From: Crenothrix polyspora
Lineage (GTDB): Bacteria > Pseudomonadota > Gammaproteobacteria > Methylococcales > Methylomonadaceae
Reading direction: 5' to 3'
Assembly (NCBI RefSeq): GCF_900163745.1
Contig: NZ_FUKJ01000017.1
Span: forward strand, 1-34,726
Length of the DNA: 34,726 nucleotides
The translations under genes and the position numbers were made by a program. The notes below the pieces were generated by a model. The model was not told the DNA's origin, made no database searches, and worked only from the letters and a program-made list of their open reading frames with translations. Position 1 is the stretch's first letter; each line of letters begins with the position of its first letter. This document shows, one piece after another, positions 8,581 through 16,572 of this stretch.

Positions 8581-10209
8581 TTATCTGTGCATCGTTTTCA
8601 ATGCGTTGAAAAGCACACCCACATCATACTGTCCCTTAAACACGGGAGGAACTTCCTTCTTGATATCAAGCAGTGTATAGACAGCCATTAGCGCGGATCT
8701 TACCGAATATTCAACAGTAAACACCACATCATCGGGGATTTCGCAGAACTGTCCGATAAACGCGAAATTTTTTGCTCCAGCAGGCACTACATCTGGCCGA
8801 TCGCCTTTCACTCTGGGCATAAATTGACTGGTGATGAACGGCATCATACACGGAATACAGTTGGCCGCAGCCATAACGTCCTGCGTTTTATCACCCAGTT
8901 TGAGATGCTGGAATAACTCGACCAGAATCTCTTCACCGGTACATTCGGACATGGATTTTTTAACGAAGTTGCCGATTCGGTCAGGGAACAGAGCATAGCC
9001 CCAAAATACGAAAATATTTTCGGGTTGGTTAATGAAGTGTGGCTGATGCGCCAGCACCATACTCATAAACCAGTTTGAATCGACCAAAGTGAACATGCCA
9101 CCGGTACCCGCCTCATTGCCAGTAAAATCTTCTATAAACTGAAAAAATACAGGGTCATTTAAAGTCACGGTAAACGACATCCACTTGGTTTGGTCAATAT
9201 GATCGGCAAATACAGCGGGGTGTCCAAAGCCTGGACGGCCATTGGCAATGTCTTCCCATAAACTCCACGCACCGCCTGATTTTTTTGAGTTCAGTACAGC
9301 AGGCGATGTCATCGAGCCGAGACTGGAAGCCTCTGTCATACACCCCAGGGTAACGAACACCAGATCATCCGGCGCAACGGCAATGTCTGTGGATTCACCC
9401 TCGCGAGCACAATGGATACTCTGCACCGCCCGCTCGCCACCGCCTAAGTCAAAATCAAGACCGGTAACCTCAGTGTTCAGCGAGAATTGTACACCTTGTG
9501 CCTTAAGCCAGGTAACGAGAGGCAAAATCATCGAGTCATACTGGTTATACGGTGTACGCCAGACACCGCCCATTTTATTGAAATCAGGAAACAATTGAAT
9601 AAATCGCAGCAAATAACGTTTAAGTTCAACCACACTATGCCAGGGCTGGAATGCGAACATTGTTGACCACATCAACCAGAAATTATTTTCAAAAAATGTT
9701 GGCGAAAACCAGTCTTCAATGCGCTTAGCCCCCAGAGAATCTTCAGAATGGGCAATCAAGGAAAGCAAATCCAGGCGGTCTTTTTCACTCAAACCAAACG
9801 ATGAGACATCAACTTTTTGGCCATCCCTGACCAAACGGCATCGGGATAAGCTGACGTATTTATGGCTAAATTCAAAAATTTCGTCTTTGACACTTTTGGC
9901 AGAGTCAGTCAGTGAAGGAATGGTCTCAAAAAGATCGTAGGTGCAGACATAGTGTTCTTCAAGCATCCGGCCACCTCGAATAACATACGCATTGTCTTTT
10001 GAGCTAGCGCCATCCAAACTGCCACCGGTGATTTTAAGTTCTTCGAAAATGTGAATATTCTCGCCAGGGATATGGCCATCACGTATCAAAAAAGCCGCGC
10101 CAGCAAGTGCTGCGATACCGCTGCCGACAAAATAAGCCTTTTTATTGTGCTGCATAGCGACCGATTCGATTGAAATGTCGGTTGTATTGCTTTGATCTGT
10201 GTGAGGCAT
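8581..10209 (-). CDS. ohyA: FAD-dependent oleate hydratase, catalytic-Glu-lacking (RGGRM) type
   Basis: This 542-residue protein adds water to the cis-9 double bond of unsaturated fatty acids to give 10-hydroxy acids. It has the family's FAD fold (VGSGIAALAGAAFLIRDGHIPG, residues 28-49; TGGSLDG, 61-67), MWSTMFAFQPWHS, YNQYD, DSNWFMS and ITSQFMPRVKGDRP. In the best-studied enzymes the motif is RGGRE with a catalytic Glu; here it is RGGRM, so Met82 takes the Glu position, and the Thr before DSNW is Val. That Met/Val pair is, as I recall, also found in the Rhodococcus erythropolis enzyme, so this looks like that branch rather than a dead enzyme. The start at 10209 is preferred (AAGGG 8-9 bases upstream); a start at 10245 would overlap the preceding gene. 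It follows the 166-aa membrane protein by 10 bp. Confidence 0.9.
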   Translation of the reverse strand: MPHTDQSNTTDISIESVAMQHNKKAYFVGSGIAALAGAAFLIRDGHIPGENIHIFEELKITGGSLDGASSKDNAYVIRGGRMLEEHYVCTYDLFETIPSLTDSAKSVKDEIFEFSHKYVSLSRCRLVRDGQKVDVSSFGLSEKDRLDLLSLIAHSEDSLGAKRIEDWFSPTFFENNFWLMWSTMFAFQPWHSVVELKRYLLRFIQLFPDFNKMGGVWRTPYNQYDSMILPLVTWLKAQGVQFSLNTEVTGLDFDLGGGERAVQSIHCAREGESTDIAVAPDDLVFVTLGCMTEASSLGSMTSPAVLNSKKSGGAWSLWEDIANGRPGFGHPAVFADHIDQTKWMSFTVTLNDPVFFQFIEDFTGNEAGTGGMFTLVDSNWFMSMVLAHQPHFINQPENIFVFWGYALFPDRIGNFVKKSMSECTGEEILVELFQHLKLGDKTQDVMAAANCIPCMMPFITSQFMPRVKGDRPDVVPAGAKNFAFIGQFCEIPDDVVFTVEYSVRSALMAVYTLLDIKKEVPPVFKGQYDVGVLFNALKTMHR

Positions 10210-10219
10210 GGTGCGACCC

Positions 10220-10720
10220 TTATTTTGAAGATGGCAAATCAGCATGGCGGTCTAATTGGCGACCGCCATATCGAAGTGATAAGGCATGACCATTCACGCC
10301 AAAAAGAAAGAATACGATGATGCCCAGGATAAAAATAAATGCCTGGGCTAGCTGTAACTCATGGGGTATTGGGTTGACGCTCAGCAGTAACGCCAACACC
10401 ACAAGCGATGGCACTAAGCCAAACACAATAATCAGTGCAATGATAAAGACAGGTTGTTCTGCGCCAGAGGGTTTGGTGTGTGCAAAACCAGAAACAACTT
10501 TAATGATGGTTTGGCCAAATAACACGGCTGAGCCAAATGATAATTCCGGCGATTCAATAATCGCAAACAGTGATCTGCCGACACTGACATCTACAATTGA
10601 AATCACTACCAGCGGCAGCACGATAAACAGCAGATCCCCCATTAAGGCATACATTGCGGCTTTATGATGCGTCTTATGTGTTTCATCGATGTTTCCATCG
10701 ATGAATGTGTTCTTATCCAT
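10220..10720 (-). CDS. Unknown four-helix membrane protein ahead of oleate hydratase
   Basis: A 166-residue protein I do not recognise. A polar N terminus with several His and Lys (about 1-22) is followed by hydrophobic segments near 25-48, 60-78, 90-113 and 127-145, ending in a basic, His-containing tail (SLRYGGRQLDRHADLPSSK). There is no cleavable signal sequence. It lies 10 bp before the oleate hydratase start and is surely co-transcribed with it. By position it could help handle fatty acids or hydroxy fatty acids in the inner membrane, but nothing in the sequence shows this. The coding frame is supported by its spacing and by a strong hydrophobic pattern rather than by homology I can name. 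Confidence 0.7.
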   Translation of the reverse strand: MDKNTFIDGNIDETHKTHHKAAMYALMGDLLFIVLPLVVISIVDVSVGRSLFAIIESPELSFGSAVLFGQTIIKVVSGFAHTKPSGAEQPVFIIALIIVFGLVPSLVVLALLLSVNPIPHELQLAQAFIFILGIIVFFLFGVNGHALSLRYGGRQLDRHADLPSSK

Positions 10721-10803
10721 TTAACGAAGCGCCTTTTTCAGATCGACAAACATTGCCAACGTGGGATGCTGCGGCTATTACTGCTCAATTTAGATTAAAG
10801 GCG

Positions 10804-10830
10804 AGCCTGTAAACTAACTGTTTTCAGGCT
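10804..10830 (-). terminator. Hairpin downstream of the lmo0937-like gene
   Basis: Six-bp perfect stem AGCCTG/CAGGCT with a 15-base loop, 38 bp past the stop of the lmo0937-like gene on the minus strand. It is followed by CGCCTTTAA, not a clean T-run, so the call is tentative. It also falls in the upstream region of the oleate hydratase operon. Confidence 0.35.
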
Positions 10831-10867
10831 ACCTAATTTTGTGCCATGCGACTAAATTTAAAAGCGG

Positions 10868-11017
10868 TTATAGGACTCGTCGGCCTTGAATAACCCGCAG
10901 AACAACTACGATGACCGCAATAACCAGTAGAATATGAATGAATCCGCCCAATGTATACGAGGAAACCAATCCCAGTACCCAAAGAATAATTAGAATGATC
11001 GCAATACTTTCAAGCAT
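10868..11017 (-). CDS. lmo0937-family small membrane protein (49 aa)
   Basis: A 49-residue protein with two helices (about 4-22 and 26-42) in the pattern MLESIAIILIILWVLGL, SSYTLGGFIHILLVIAVIVV and a basic tail QGRRVL. This matches the lmo0937/DUF5670 family of very short membrane proteins, whose function is unknown. GGAGAAG lies 6-7 bases before the ATG at 11017, which decides the start; a longer in-frame reading to 11161 has no family support. It lies 183 bp downstream of the CsbD gene on the same strand, in a group of small stress-type genes. Confidence 0.82.
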   Translation of the reverse strand: MLESIAIILIILWVLGLVSSYTLGGFIHILLVIAVIVVVLRVIQGRRVL

Positions 11018-11200
11018 GTGTGCTTCTCCGTAACAGGCCGTCAATTGACGGCGATTGAACCACAGATAAAAATATAAAATATGCCCAAAGTTCCGGTGTA
11101 CTTTATGTTCATCTGCTGTGAAAAAGTTTATAAGAGCATCTTGTAGAGACTGTGCAACCAAGCCTGCTTAGACTCGATTGCACAGTGAGCAGCGCTCGTT

Positions 11201-11377
11201 TTAGTTGCCTTTTTTAATATCTTCCTTGATATTGCCAAGGCCTTCTTGAACCTTGCCGACGTTCTTTTGGATATTGCCTTCTACCTCCATGCCCTTATCA
11301 TCCAGTATTACACCGGCAGCTTCCTTAACTTTACCTTTGACTTCTTCAATTTTGCCTTTTACTTGATCTTTGTTCAT
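11201..11377 (-). CDS. CsbD family stress protein (58 aa)
   Basis: A 58-residue, highly charged protein beginning MNKDQVKGKIEEVKGKVKEA, with two copies of the family's GK(I/V)xE(V/G) helix pattern and a KKGN tail. CsbD-like proteins are small, soluble and usually induced by general stress; their molecular role is not known. AGGAG is 7 bases before the ATG at 11377, which fixes the start; the longer reading to 11509 is rejected for lack of a ribosome site and family match. It is likely monocistronic or co-transcribed with the lmo0937-like gene 183 bp downstream. Confidence 0.88.
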   Translation of the reverse strand: MNKDQVKGKIEEVKGKVKEAAGVILDDKGMEVEGNIQKNVGKVQEGLGNIKEDIKKGN

Positions 11378-11835
11378 GTGTTTCTCCTGATATTTAATTA
11401 ATATGACCAGAACGCAGGATGATATTTCCCACCGATCAGTTATAACGATACACGCAAAACTGAACGTAGTCGGTGCGGTAACGAACACAGGCGAATTAAG
11501 TCTGCACAACTGTTCTTAAGTTGGTGGAAGGATATTTAGGGATCTTCGGCGGATAGCGGGGAGAAATATGTTTTAACGAATATGAAATGAGTCCAATCAC
11601 TAAGTGCGACACCGCACGGACTGAATCACTTGTGCTGTTTATGATTTATTTAGCTCAATTATTGAATTTTGGGATTTGTGACTGAGCCGAAAATGTGGGT
11701 ATACCGCATTGGTTGACCAGAACGTTGAGCCAGTTAAACACCCGGCTAAGATAGAAAATCAACACAATATTTCTATTGGAATTGCTTTCCAAGATAAAAC
11801 TGACTCCACTTAAGCTTTTAATAAAGGAAATCACT
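11378..11835. other. Intergenic region between csbD and the EF-hand gene
   Basis: 458 bp between divergent genes, presumably holding both promoters. A nested stem-loop lies at 11590-11622: outer arms AGTCC/GGACT, inner arms GTGCG/CGCAC around ACAC. AATCACT occurs at 11595-11601 inside the loop and again at 11624-11630. I see no FNR box or consensus sigma-70 promoter here. Confidence 0.45.
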
Positions 11836-12300
11836 ATGAAAACTAGAAAAATCACCCACGAAATATCTAATGGTATAAGTTTCAATAAATTAGATGTATC
11901 TAACCTGCGATGTACTGAAAACTTATTTCAGCCAATCTGGGTAGCTGTAGTTATGAGTATTAGCCTGGGGTTTGTTACACCTGTAAGTGCAGAAAATACT
12001 GGGGCTGTAGACATCCAGCATTATCGAAATACTAATGAATCCACTTCTGCACAGGACAAGAAAGTTGAAAATTCAATTTCCCTTGATAAAAGCTCAAAAA
12101 CTGAGTCTGTCAAAAGACCCGAAGATGGTACATTTCCAGCATTTGCTCAGGTTGATATAGATGACGATCACTACCTCACCAAAGAAGAATTGAAAAATTT
12201 TCCTTATATGCTAAAAGTATTTGATCTGATAGACGCAGGTAAAGATGGTAAATTGGAACAACATGAATACCAAAATTTAGAAATGGAAACCAAACGGTAA
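11836..12300 (+). CDS. Exported EF-hand protein
   Basis: A 154-residue protein. The start at 11836 follows AAAGGA by 7 bases. A polar 30-residue N terminus precedes a hydrophobic stretch (about 34-50) ending VSAEN, which looks like a signal peptide with an unusually long n-region. The central part is polar and Ser/Lys-rich. Near the C terminus are two EF-hand loops: DIDDDHYLTKEE, with acidic residues at positions 1, 3, 5 and 12 (canonical), and DAGKDGKLEQHE, with Gly at position 3 (weaker). It probably binds calcium in the periplasm. No enzymatic domain is visible. It is low in GC and convergent with the cold-shock gene. Confidence 0.75.
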   Translation: MKTRKITHEISNGISFNKLDVSNLRCTENLFQPIWVAVVMSISLGFVTPVSAENTGAVDIQHYRNTNESTSAQDKKVENSISLDKSSKTESVKRPEDGTFPAFAQVDIDDDHYLTKEELKNFPYMLKVFDLIDAGKDGKLEQHEYQNLEMETKR

Positions 12301-12373
12301 GGAATGATGCAGATTCCGTTTTCGACTTGGAATCTATTCTTGGAAGGATGTGAATGTTTTATGAGAAAGCCGT

Positions 12374-12393
12374 GCCCCCCCACGCGAGGGGGC
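12374..12393. terminator. GC-rich hairpin between convergent genes
   Basis: GCCCCC (12374-12379) pairs with GGGGGC (12388-12393) around an 8-base loop, midway between the stops of the EF-hand gene and the cold-shock gene. No clear T-run follows on either strand, so it may slow or end both transcripts but is not a textbook terminator. Confidence 0.5.
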
Positions 12394-12410
12394 AACGTGT
12401 TAACTATGTA

Positions 12411-12623
12411 TTAGATAACGGTTACGTTTTCAGCTTGTAGGCCTTTTTGGCCTTGCGTTACGCTGAACTGTACTTTTTGGCCTTCATCCAGTGATTTGTA
12501 ACCACCAGCGTTATTGATTTGTTGAAAATGTACGAAAACATCGGGGCCTGATTGCTGTTCGATAAAGCCGAAGCCTTTCTCTGAATTAAACCATTTAACA
12601 GTGCCTGTAGTGATTGTAGACAT
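12411..12623 (-). CDS. CspA-family cold-shock protein
   Basis: A 70-residue single cold-shock domain with RNP1 (KGFGFIE) and RNP2 (VFVHFQQI), [14 protein letters not shown] near the N terminus and QAENVTVI at the end. It binds single-stranded RNA and DNA and acts as an RNA chaperone or antiterminator. AGGA lies 6-7 bases before the ATG at 12623. The gene has a strong promoter about 155 bp upstream and so a leader of roughly 147 bases, the arrangement through which cspA-type genes are usually controlled by RNA structure and temperature. Which csp paralogue it is cannot be told from the sequence. Confidence 0.95.
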   Translation of the reverse strand: MSTITTGTVKWFNSEKGFGFIEQQSGPDVFVHFQQINNAGGYKSLDEGQKVQFSVTQGQKGLQAENVTVI

Positions 12624-12776
12624 AATGAGTCCTATAAATATATAAATAAAAACCTTAAAAAGGCGGGTCTAGCTGGTAAATTTGGAAATTACAAAATGAT
12701 AAACAGGACGAGGAACTACAGAAGATACATCGAAATGGTAAGCATGAAGGTAAATCATATTTTCTAGCTAGGCGCT

Positions 12777-12804
12777 ATTATAAGCCGATTATAACTATTG
12801 TCAA
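12777..12804 (-). promoter_or_regulatory. Sigma-70 promoter and long leader of the cold-shock gene
   Basis: Minus strand: TTGACA (12804-12799), 16-base spacer, TATAAT (12782-12777), both hexamers perfect. The start site should be near 12770, giving a leader of about 147 bases (12624-12770) before the cold-shock ATG. This is the best housekeeping promoter I found in the window. Confidence 0.8.
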
Positions 12805-12942
12805 CACCTAAACTAAATGAATCTGATAAAAGCTTAAGCCTCGTTCATGATAGGAAAATAAATCTAATCATGCACATAAATGACTTAAAAATAATTAGAG
12901 TAATTTTTAACCGGCTTTAATAAAGCCACAGCCTCAATTTTA

Positions 12943-12956
12943 TTGATTAATGTCAA
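12943..12956 (+). promoter_or_regulatory. FNR/ANR-like box upstream of the P1B ATPase run
   Basis: TTGATTAATGTCAA matches the FNR consensus TTGAT-N4-ATCAA at 9 of 10 bases. It lies 141 bp before the ATPase ATG at 13097. The downstream -10 is weak (TGTTAT at 12976-12981 would put the box near -38.5). It could govern the six-gene run that follows. Confidence 0.5.
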
Positions 12957-13096
12957 CAACGGCATTACATTGCAGTGTTATTTTGTACTCTAAATTTACG
13001 GGCAAACGGCACTCACAGCTTTAAAAAGCAGATTGATAAATAGAGCCTTTCTGTCGATTGCTGTACACCTGTTTCACTGTTAAAAAAATTATCAAT

Positions 13097-15049
13097 ATGG
13101 CCAAAACCAAGCAAGTAACGACACCTGCCGTAAAATCCGAAAGTATCATCGCCATTTTGAGCCTACTGGGTATCGCTTGCTATCTGATATTGCGCTATGC
13201 GCTCGATATTGGCCATGATGCCTATAGCTTATCGTTAAATGCGGCTCTAACGTCAGCGGCTACCAGTGTCTATCAAGGCCACTGCACACTGTCCATTACG
13301 CTAGTGCAACTACCGCTGATAATGCTATTAATCTTTGGCGGAATCCCCCTGGTTTATCAACTTGCTACTAAATTATTGCAAGGCGATTTTGGTGCCGACC
13401 TGCTGGCGGGAATATCCATCGTCACTGCGGTAGCACTGGATGAATATCTGGCAGGCAGCTTGGTGGTGTTAATGCTATCCGGCGGTGCGGTGCTGGAATC
13501 TTACGCGGTACGTAAAGCTTCCTCAGTGCTGGAAGCGTTGGCTAGCCGTATGCCATCCATCGCGCATAGAACATCAGCCGATACACTCATCGACATCAGC
13601 ACCGAACAGGTCGTTATCGGCGACACTTTATTGATTATGCCCCATGAGCTTTGCCCCGTTGATGGCACGGTTCTGGAAGGTTCCAGCACAATGGATGAAT
13701 CCTATTTGACCGGCGAGCCGTATATGATGTCTAAAGTCAGCGGTTCCACCGTCATGTCTGGGGCTATCAACGGTGATTCGGCCTTAACCATTCGTGCCGA
13801 TAAGCTGGCGGTGGATTCCCGTTATGCCAAAATCATGGAAGTGATGCACTCATCCGAGCAGTACCGGCCAAACATCAGGCGATTAGGCGATAAGCTGGGC
13901 GCGGTTTATACGCCTTTGGCCATTATTATTGCCGTGATTGCCTGGTCGGTCAGTGGCGATGTCATCCGCTTTTTGGCGGTGCTGGTTATTGCTACGCCCT
14001 GCCCTCTCTTGATTGGTATTCCTGTGACCATTATCAGCTCAATTTCACTGGCCGCCCGACGGGAAATCATCATCAAGAATCCGGCTATTCTGGAAACCAT
14101 CGGTACTTGCCGTACCGCCATTTTTGATAAAACCGGCACGCTGACCTATGGCCGCCCTTCCCTAACTGCCTTGATTCCCAGCAAAGATCATAATAAGCAG
14201 GAAGTGCTGGGCTTAATTGCCAGCCTGGAGAGTTATTCCAAACACCCGCTCTCCAGCGCCATTGTTAAAGCCGCAGAAAAAGCCTCTCTTGCGCCGCTGA
14301 GCGTTAACAACATTACCGAGTTGCCCGGTGAAGGGCTTAAAGGCAATGTCGCTGGAAAACAGGTGCAGATTACCAGTCGCAAACAGTTTGTTGACCAATC
14401 GCATCCAATGACTGAGGAGGCATTGCCACCTGTAACAGGTGGTCTGGAATGTATTGTTCTGATTGATAATGCTTACGCGGCAACCCTGCAATTTCGTGAT
14501 GAAGTCCGCACGGACAGTTCATCGTTCATTAATCACTTACAGCCAAACCACCTGTTTGATCGGGTGCTGTTGGTGTCTGGCGACAGGGAGTCAGAAGTCC
14601 GCTATCTGGCCGAACAAGTCGGTATTGAACATGTTTTTTTCAGCCAAAGCCCCGAACAGAAACTGGAAATAGTGCGCCATGAAACCAAAACAGCAAAAAC
14701 AGTGTTTCTGGGTGATGGCATTAATGATGCCCCAGCGCTTACCGCTGCAACTATCGGCATCGCTTTTGGTCAAAATAGTGATATTACCGGTGAATCGGCT
14801 GATGCCGTCATCATGAACAGCTCCTTGTTAAAAGTTGATGAGCTTTTTCATATCGGTGCCAGGATGCGTAAAATAGCCTTGCAAAGCGCCATAGGTGGCA
14901 TGGCATTAAGCCTGATTGGTATGGGTTTTGCCGGATTAGGCTATCTTACACCGGTCGCAGGGGCGGTTACCCAGGAGATTATTGATGTGTTGGCGGTGTT
15001 AAATGCCTTAAGAGCAGCTATCCCCCCAAAAACGCTTTCAGACTATTAA
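13097..15049 (+). CDS. Heavy-metal P1B-type ATPase with CPL motif
   Basis: A 650-residue ATP-driven metal pump of the inner membrane. Visible motifs: TGEP in the actuator domain, CPL in the sixth membrane helix (ATPCPLLIG, Cys302-Pro-Leu304), phosphorylated Asp344 in DKTGT, His383-Pro384 in the nucleotide-binding domain and GDGIND (539-544). There is no N-terminal CxxC metal-binding domain. Copper pumps normally carry CPC, zinc/cadmium pumps also CPC and cobalt pumps SPC; CPL leaves the metal open. The ATG at 13097 has no clear ribosome site, and a TTG at 13058 would add 13 residues. It heads a run of six same-strand genes through 20837 with gaps of 5-87 bp, consistent with one operon. Confidence 0.88.
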   Translation: MAKTKQVTTPAVKSESIIAILSLLGIACYLILRYALDIGHDAYSLSLNAALTSAATSVYQGHCTLSITLVQLPLIMLLIFGGIPLVYQLATKLLQGDFGADLLAGISIVTAVALDEYLAGSLVVLMLSGGAVLESYAVRKASSVLEALASRMPSIAHRTSADTLIDISTEQVVIGDTLLIMPHELCPVDGTVLEGSSTMDESYLTGEPYMMSKVSGSTVMSGAINGDSALTIRADKLAVDSRYAKIMEVMHSSEQYRPNIRRLGDKLGAVYTPLAIIIAVIAWSVSGDVIRFLAVLVIATPCPLLIGIPVTIISSISLAARREIIIKNPAILETIGTCRTAIFDKTGTLTYGRPSLTALIPSKDHNKQEVLGLIASLESYSKHPLSSAIVKAAEKASLAPLSVNNITELPGEGLKGNVAGKQVQITSRKQFVDQSHPMTEEALPPVTGGLECIVLIDNAYAATLQFRDEVRTDSSSFINHLQPNHLFDRVLLVSGDRESEVRYLAEQVGIEHVFFSQSPEQKLEIVRHETKTAKTVFLGDGINDAPALTAATIGIAFGQNSDITGESADAVIMNSSLLKVDELFHIGARMRKIALQSAIGGMALSLIGMGFAGLGYLTPVAGAVTQEIIDVLAVLNALRAAIPPKTLSDY

Positions 15050-15136
15050 CACTATCGGTTCATAGCACACGTAAAAACCAAACCTTGCAAGTTATGTTTT
15101 TAACAGCGACACTCACCTAAACTATAGGAACAGATC

Positions 15137-16537
15137 ATGATAAATCTTACTTTTTGGGGTGCTACCGGCCAGGTTACCGGCTCTTGTTATCTACTGGAAA
15201 CTGCAAAGCATCGTGTTTTGCTGGATTGTGGCATGTTCCAGGGTTCCAGAGAAACGGAAAAGCAAAATGCGCTTGATTTTCCGTTTGATCCGGCCAGTAT
15301 TGATGCCGTGGTGTTATCTCATGCCCATCTGGATCATTGCGGTCGTCTGCCCAAGCTGGTTAAGGATGGCTTTAAAGGCTCGGTGTTTTTGACCGAAGCC
15401 AGCTTTCCCTTACTGGATTTAATGCTCAGAGATGCAGTACACCTGCAACTTAAGGATACCGAATGGGAAAACAAGCGCCGCGAACGTGCCGGTAAAGAAT
15501 TGCTGGAGCCGCTTTATGAGCTTGAAGATGTAGAAGCTTTGCTAGCGCTGAGAGTTGCAGTCGCCTATAAAACCCCCACAGACATATTGCCCGACATCAG
15601 CATTTCTTTTCATGAGGCGGGGCATATTCTGGGGTCATCGATTGTACAACTGGTTATTAAGGATGGATCGAACACTAAAACCTTAGTTTTTTCAGGTGAC
15701 CTGGGCAATCCTAATTCACCGCTATTGCGCGATGCCGAAATCATACCTCATGCGGATGTCTTGTTGCTGGAATCTACCTACGGTGACCGCGATCACAAGC
15801 CCCTGGAAAACACCCTGGTTGAATTACGCGAAGCCCTTGCCGCCGCTGCGCAAAGTGGCGGCAATGTCATTATCCCCGCCTTTGCCGTGGGTCGAACCCA
15901 GGATTTGATTTATTGGCTGGGTAAACTCCAGCGTCAAGGCGGCCTTCACCAGCAACAGATTTACCTCGATAGCCCTATGGCTATTAAAGCCAGTAAAATT
16001 TATGCACAACATACTCGCCTGTTCAATATTGATGATCCCGAATTTACCAAGTTAGCCCCGCAAGGCTGGCAGGCCTGGCTTAAAGGTCTGGTTTATTCGG
16101 AGACAGCGGAAGAATCTATGGCGGTCAACCGCATCACGGGCGGAGCTATTATTATTGCAGGCAGCGGCATGTGCAATGGTGGACGTATTCGCCATCACCT
16201 CAAATACAATTTATGGCGGCGTGATGCCCATATCATTATTGCTGGCTTTCAGGCACAAGGCACTTTGGGTCGGATGCTGGTTGATGGCAACAAGAAAGTG
16301 CTGAAAATTTTAGGTTCTGAAGTGAATGTCGCCGCCCATATTCATACCCTGGGTGCATTAAGCGCCCATGCCGATCAATCTCAGTTACTGCAATGGGCAG
16401 GTCATTTTAATGAGCCTAAACCGCGTTTATATTTGATACACGGTGAAAAAAACGCGGCCTTATCATTGCAAACCTGTTTTAACCGCCGAGGCTGGCAAGC
16501 CAATGTTCCTAAAGTGGGCGACCGTATCAACATCTAA
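15137..16537 (+). CDS. Beta-CASP metallo-beta-lactamase-fold RNase
   Basis: A 466-residue member of the CPSF/RNase J-like group of zinc-dependent nucleases. The zinc motif HAHLDH is at residues 62-67, a second metal ligand region at EAGHILGSS, SGDLG and TYGDRDH follow, and the beta-CASP half shows AFAVGRTQD, DSPMA, GSGMCNGGRIRHHL and the final SAHADQSQLLQW. Bacterial and archaeal homologues of this length cut or trim RNA. It sits 87 bp after the P1B ATPase and 35 bp before ppsA. In several bacteria similar genes appear in hypoxia or stress clusters, which fits the neighbours here. The substrate is not visible. Confidence 0.9.
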   Translation: MINLTFWGATGQVTGSCYLLETAKHRVLLDCGMFQGSRETEKQNALDFPFDPASIDAVVLSHAHLDHCGRLPKLVKDGFKGSVFLTEASFPLLDLMLRDAVHLQLKDTEWENKRRERAGKELLEPLYELEDVEALLALRVAVAYKTPTDILPDISISFHEAGHILGSSIVQLVIKDGSNTKTLVFSGDLGNPNSPLLRDAEIIPHADVLLLESTYGDRDHKPLENTLVELREALAAAAQSGGNVIIPAFAVGRTQDLIYWLGKLQRQGGLHQQQIYLDSPMAIKASKIYAQHTRLFNIDDPEFTKLAPQGWQAWLKGLVYSETAEESMAVNRITGGAIIIAGSGMCNGGRIRHHLKYNLWRRDAHIIIAGFQAQGTLGRMLVDGNKKVLKILGSEVNVAAHIHTLGALSAHADQSQLLQWAGHFNEPKPRLYLIHGEKNAALSLQTCFNRRGWQANVPKVGDRINI

Positions 16538-16572
16538 GTATTACCCATAATCACTCTAAGGGAGAAAGCCGC

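Noticed and set aside
10868-11161. 97-residue start for the lmo0937-like protein
   Set aside because: The extra N terminus has no family match, and the ribosome site is before the ATG at 11017.
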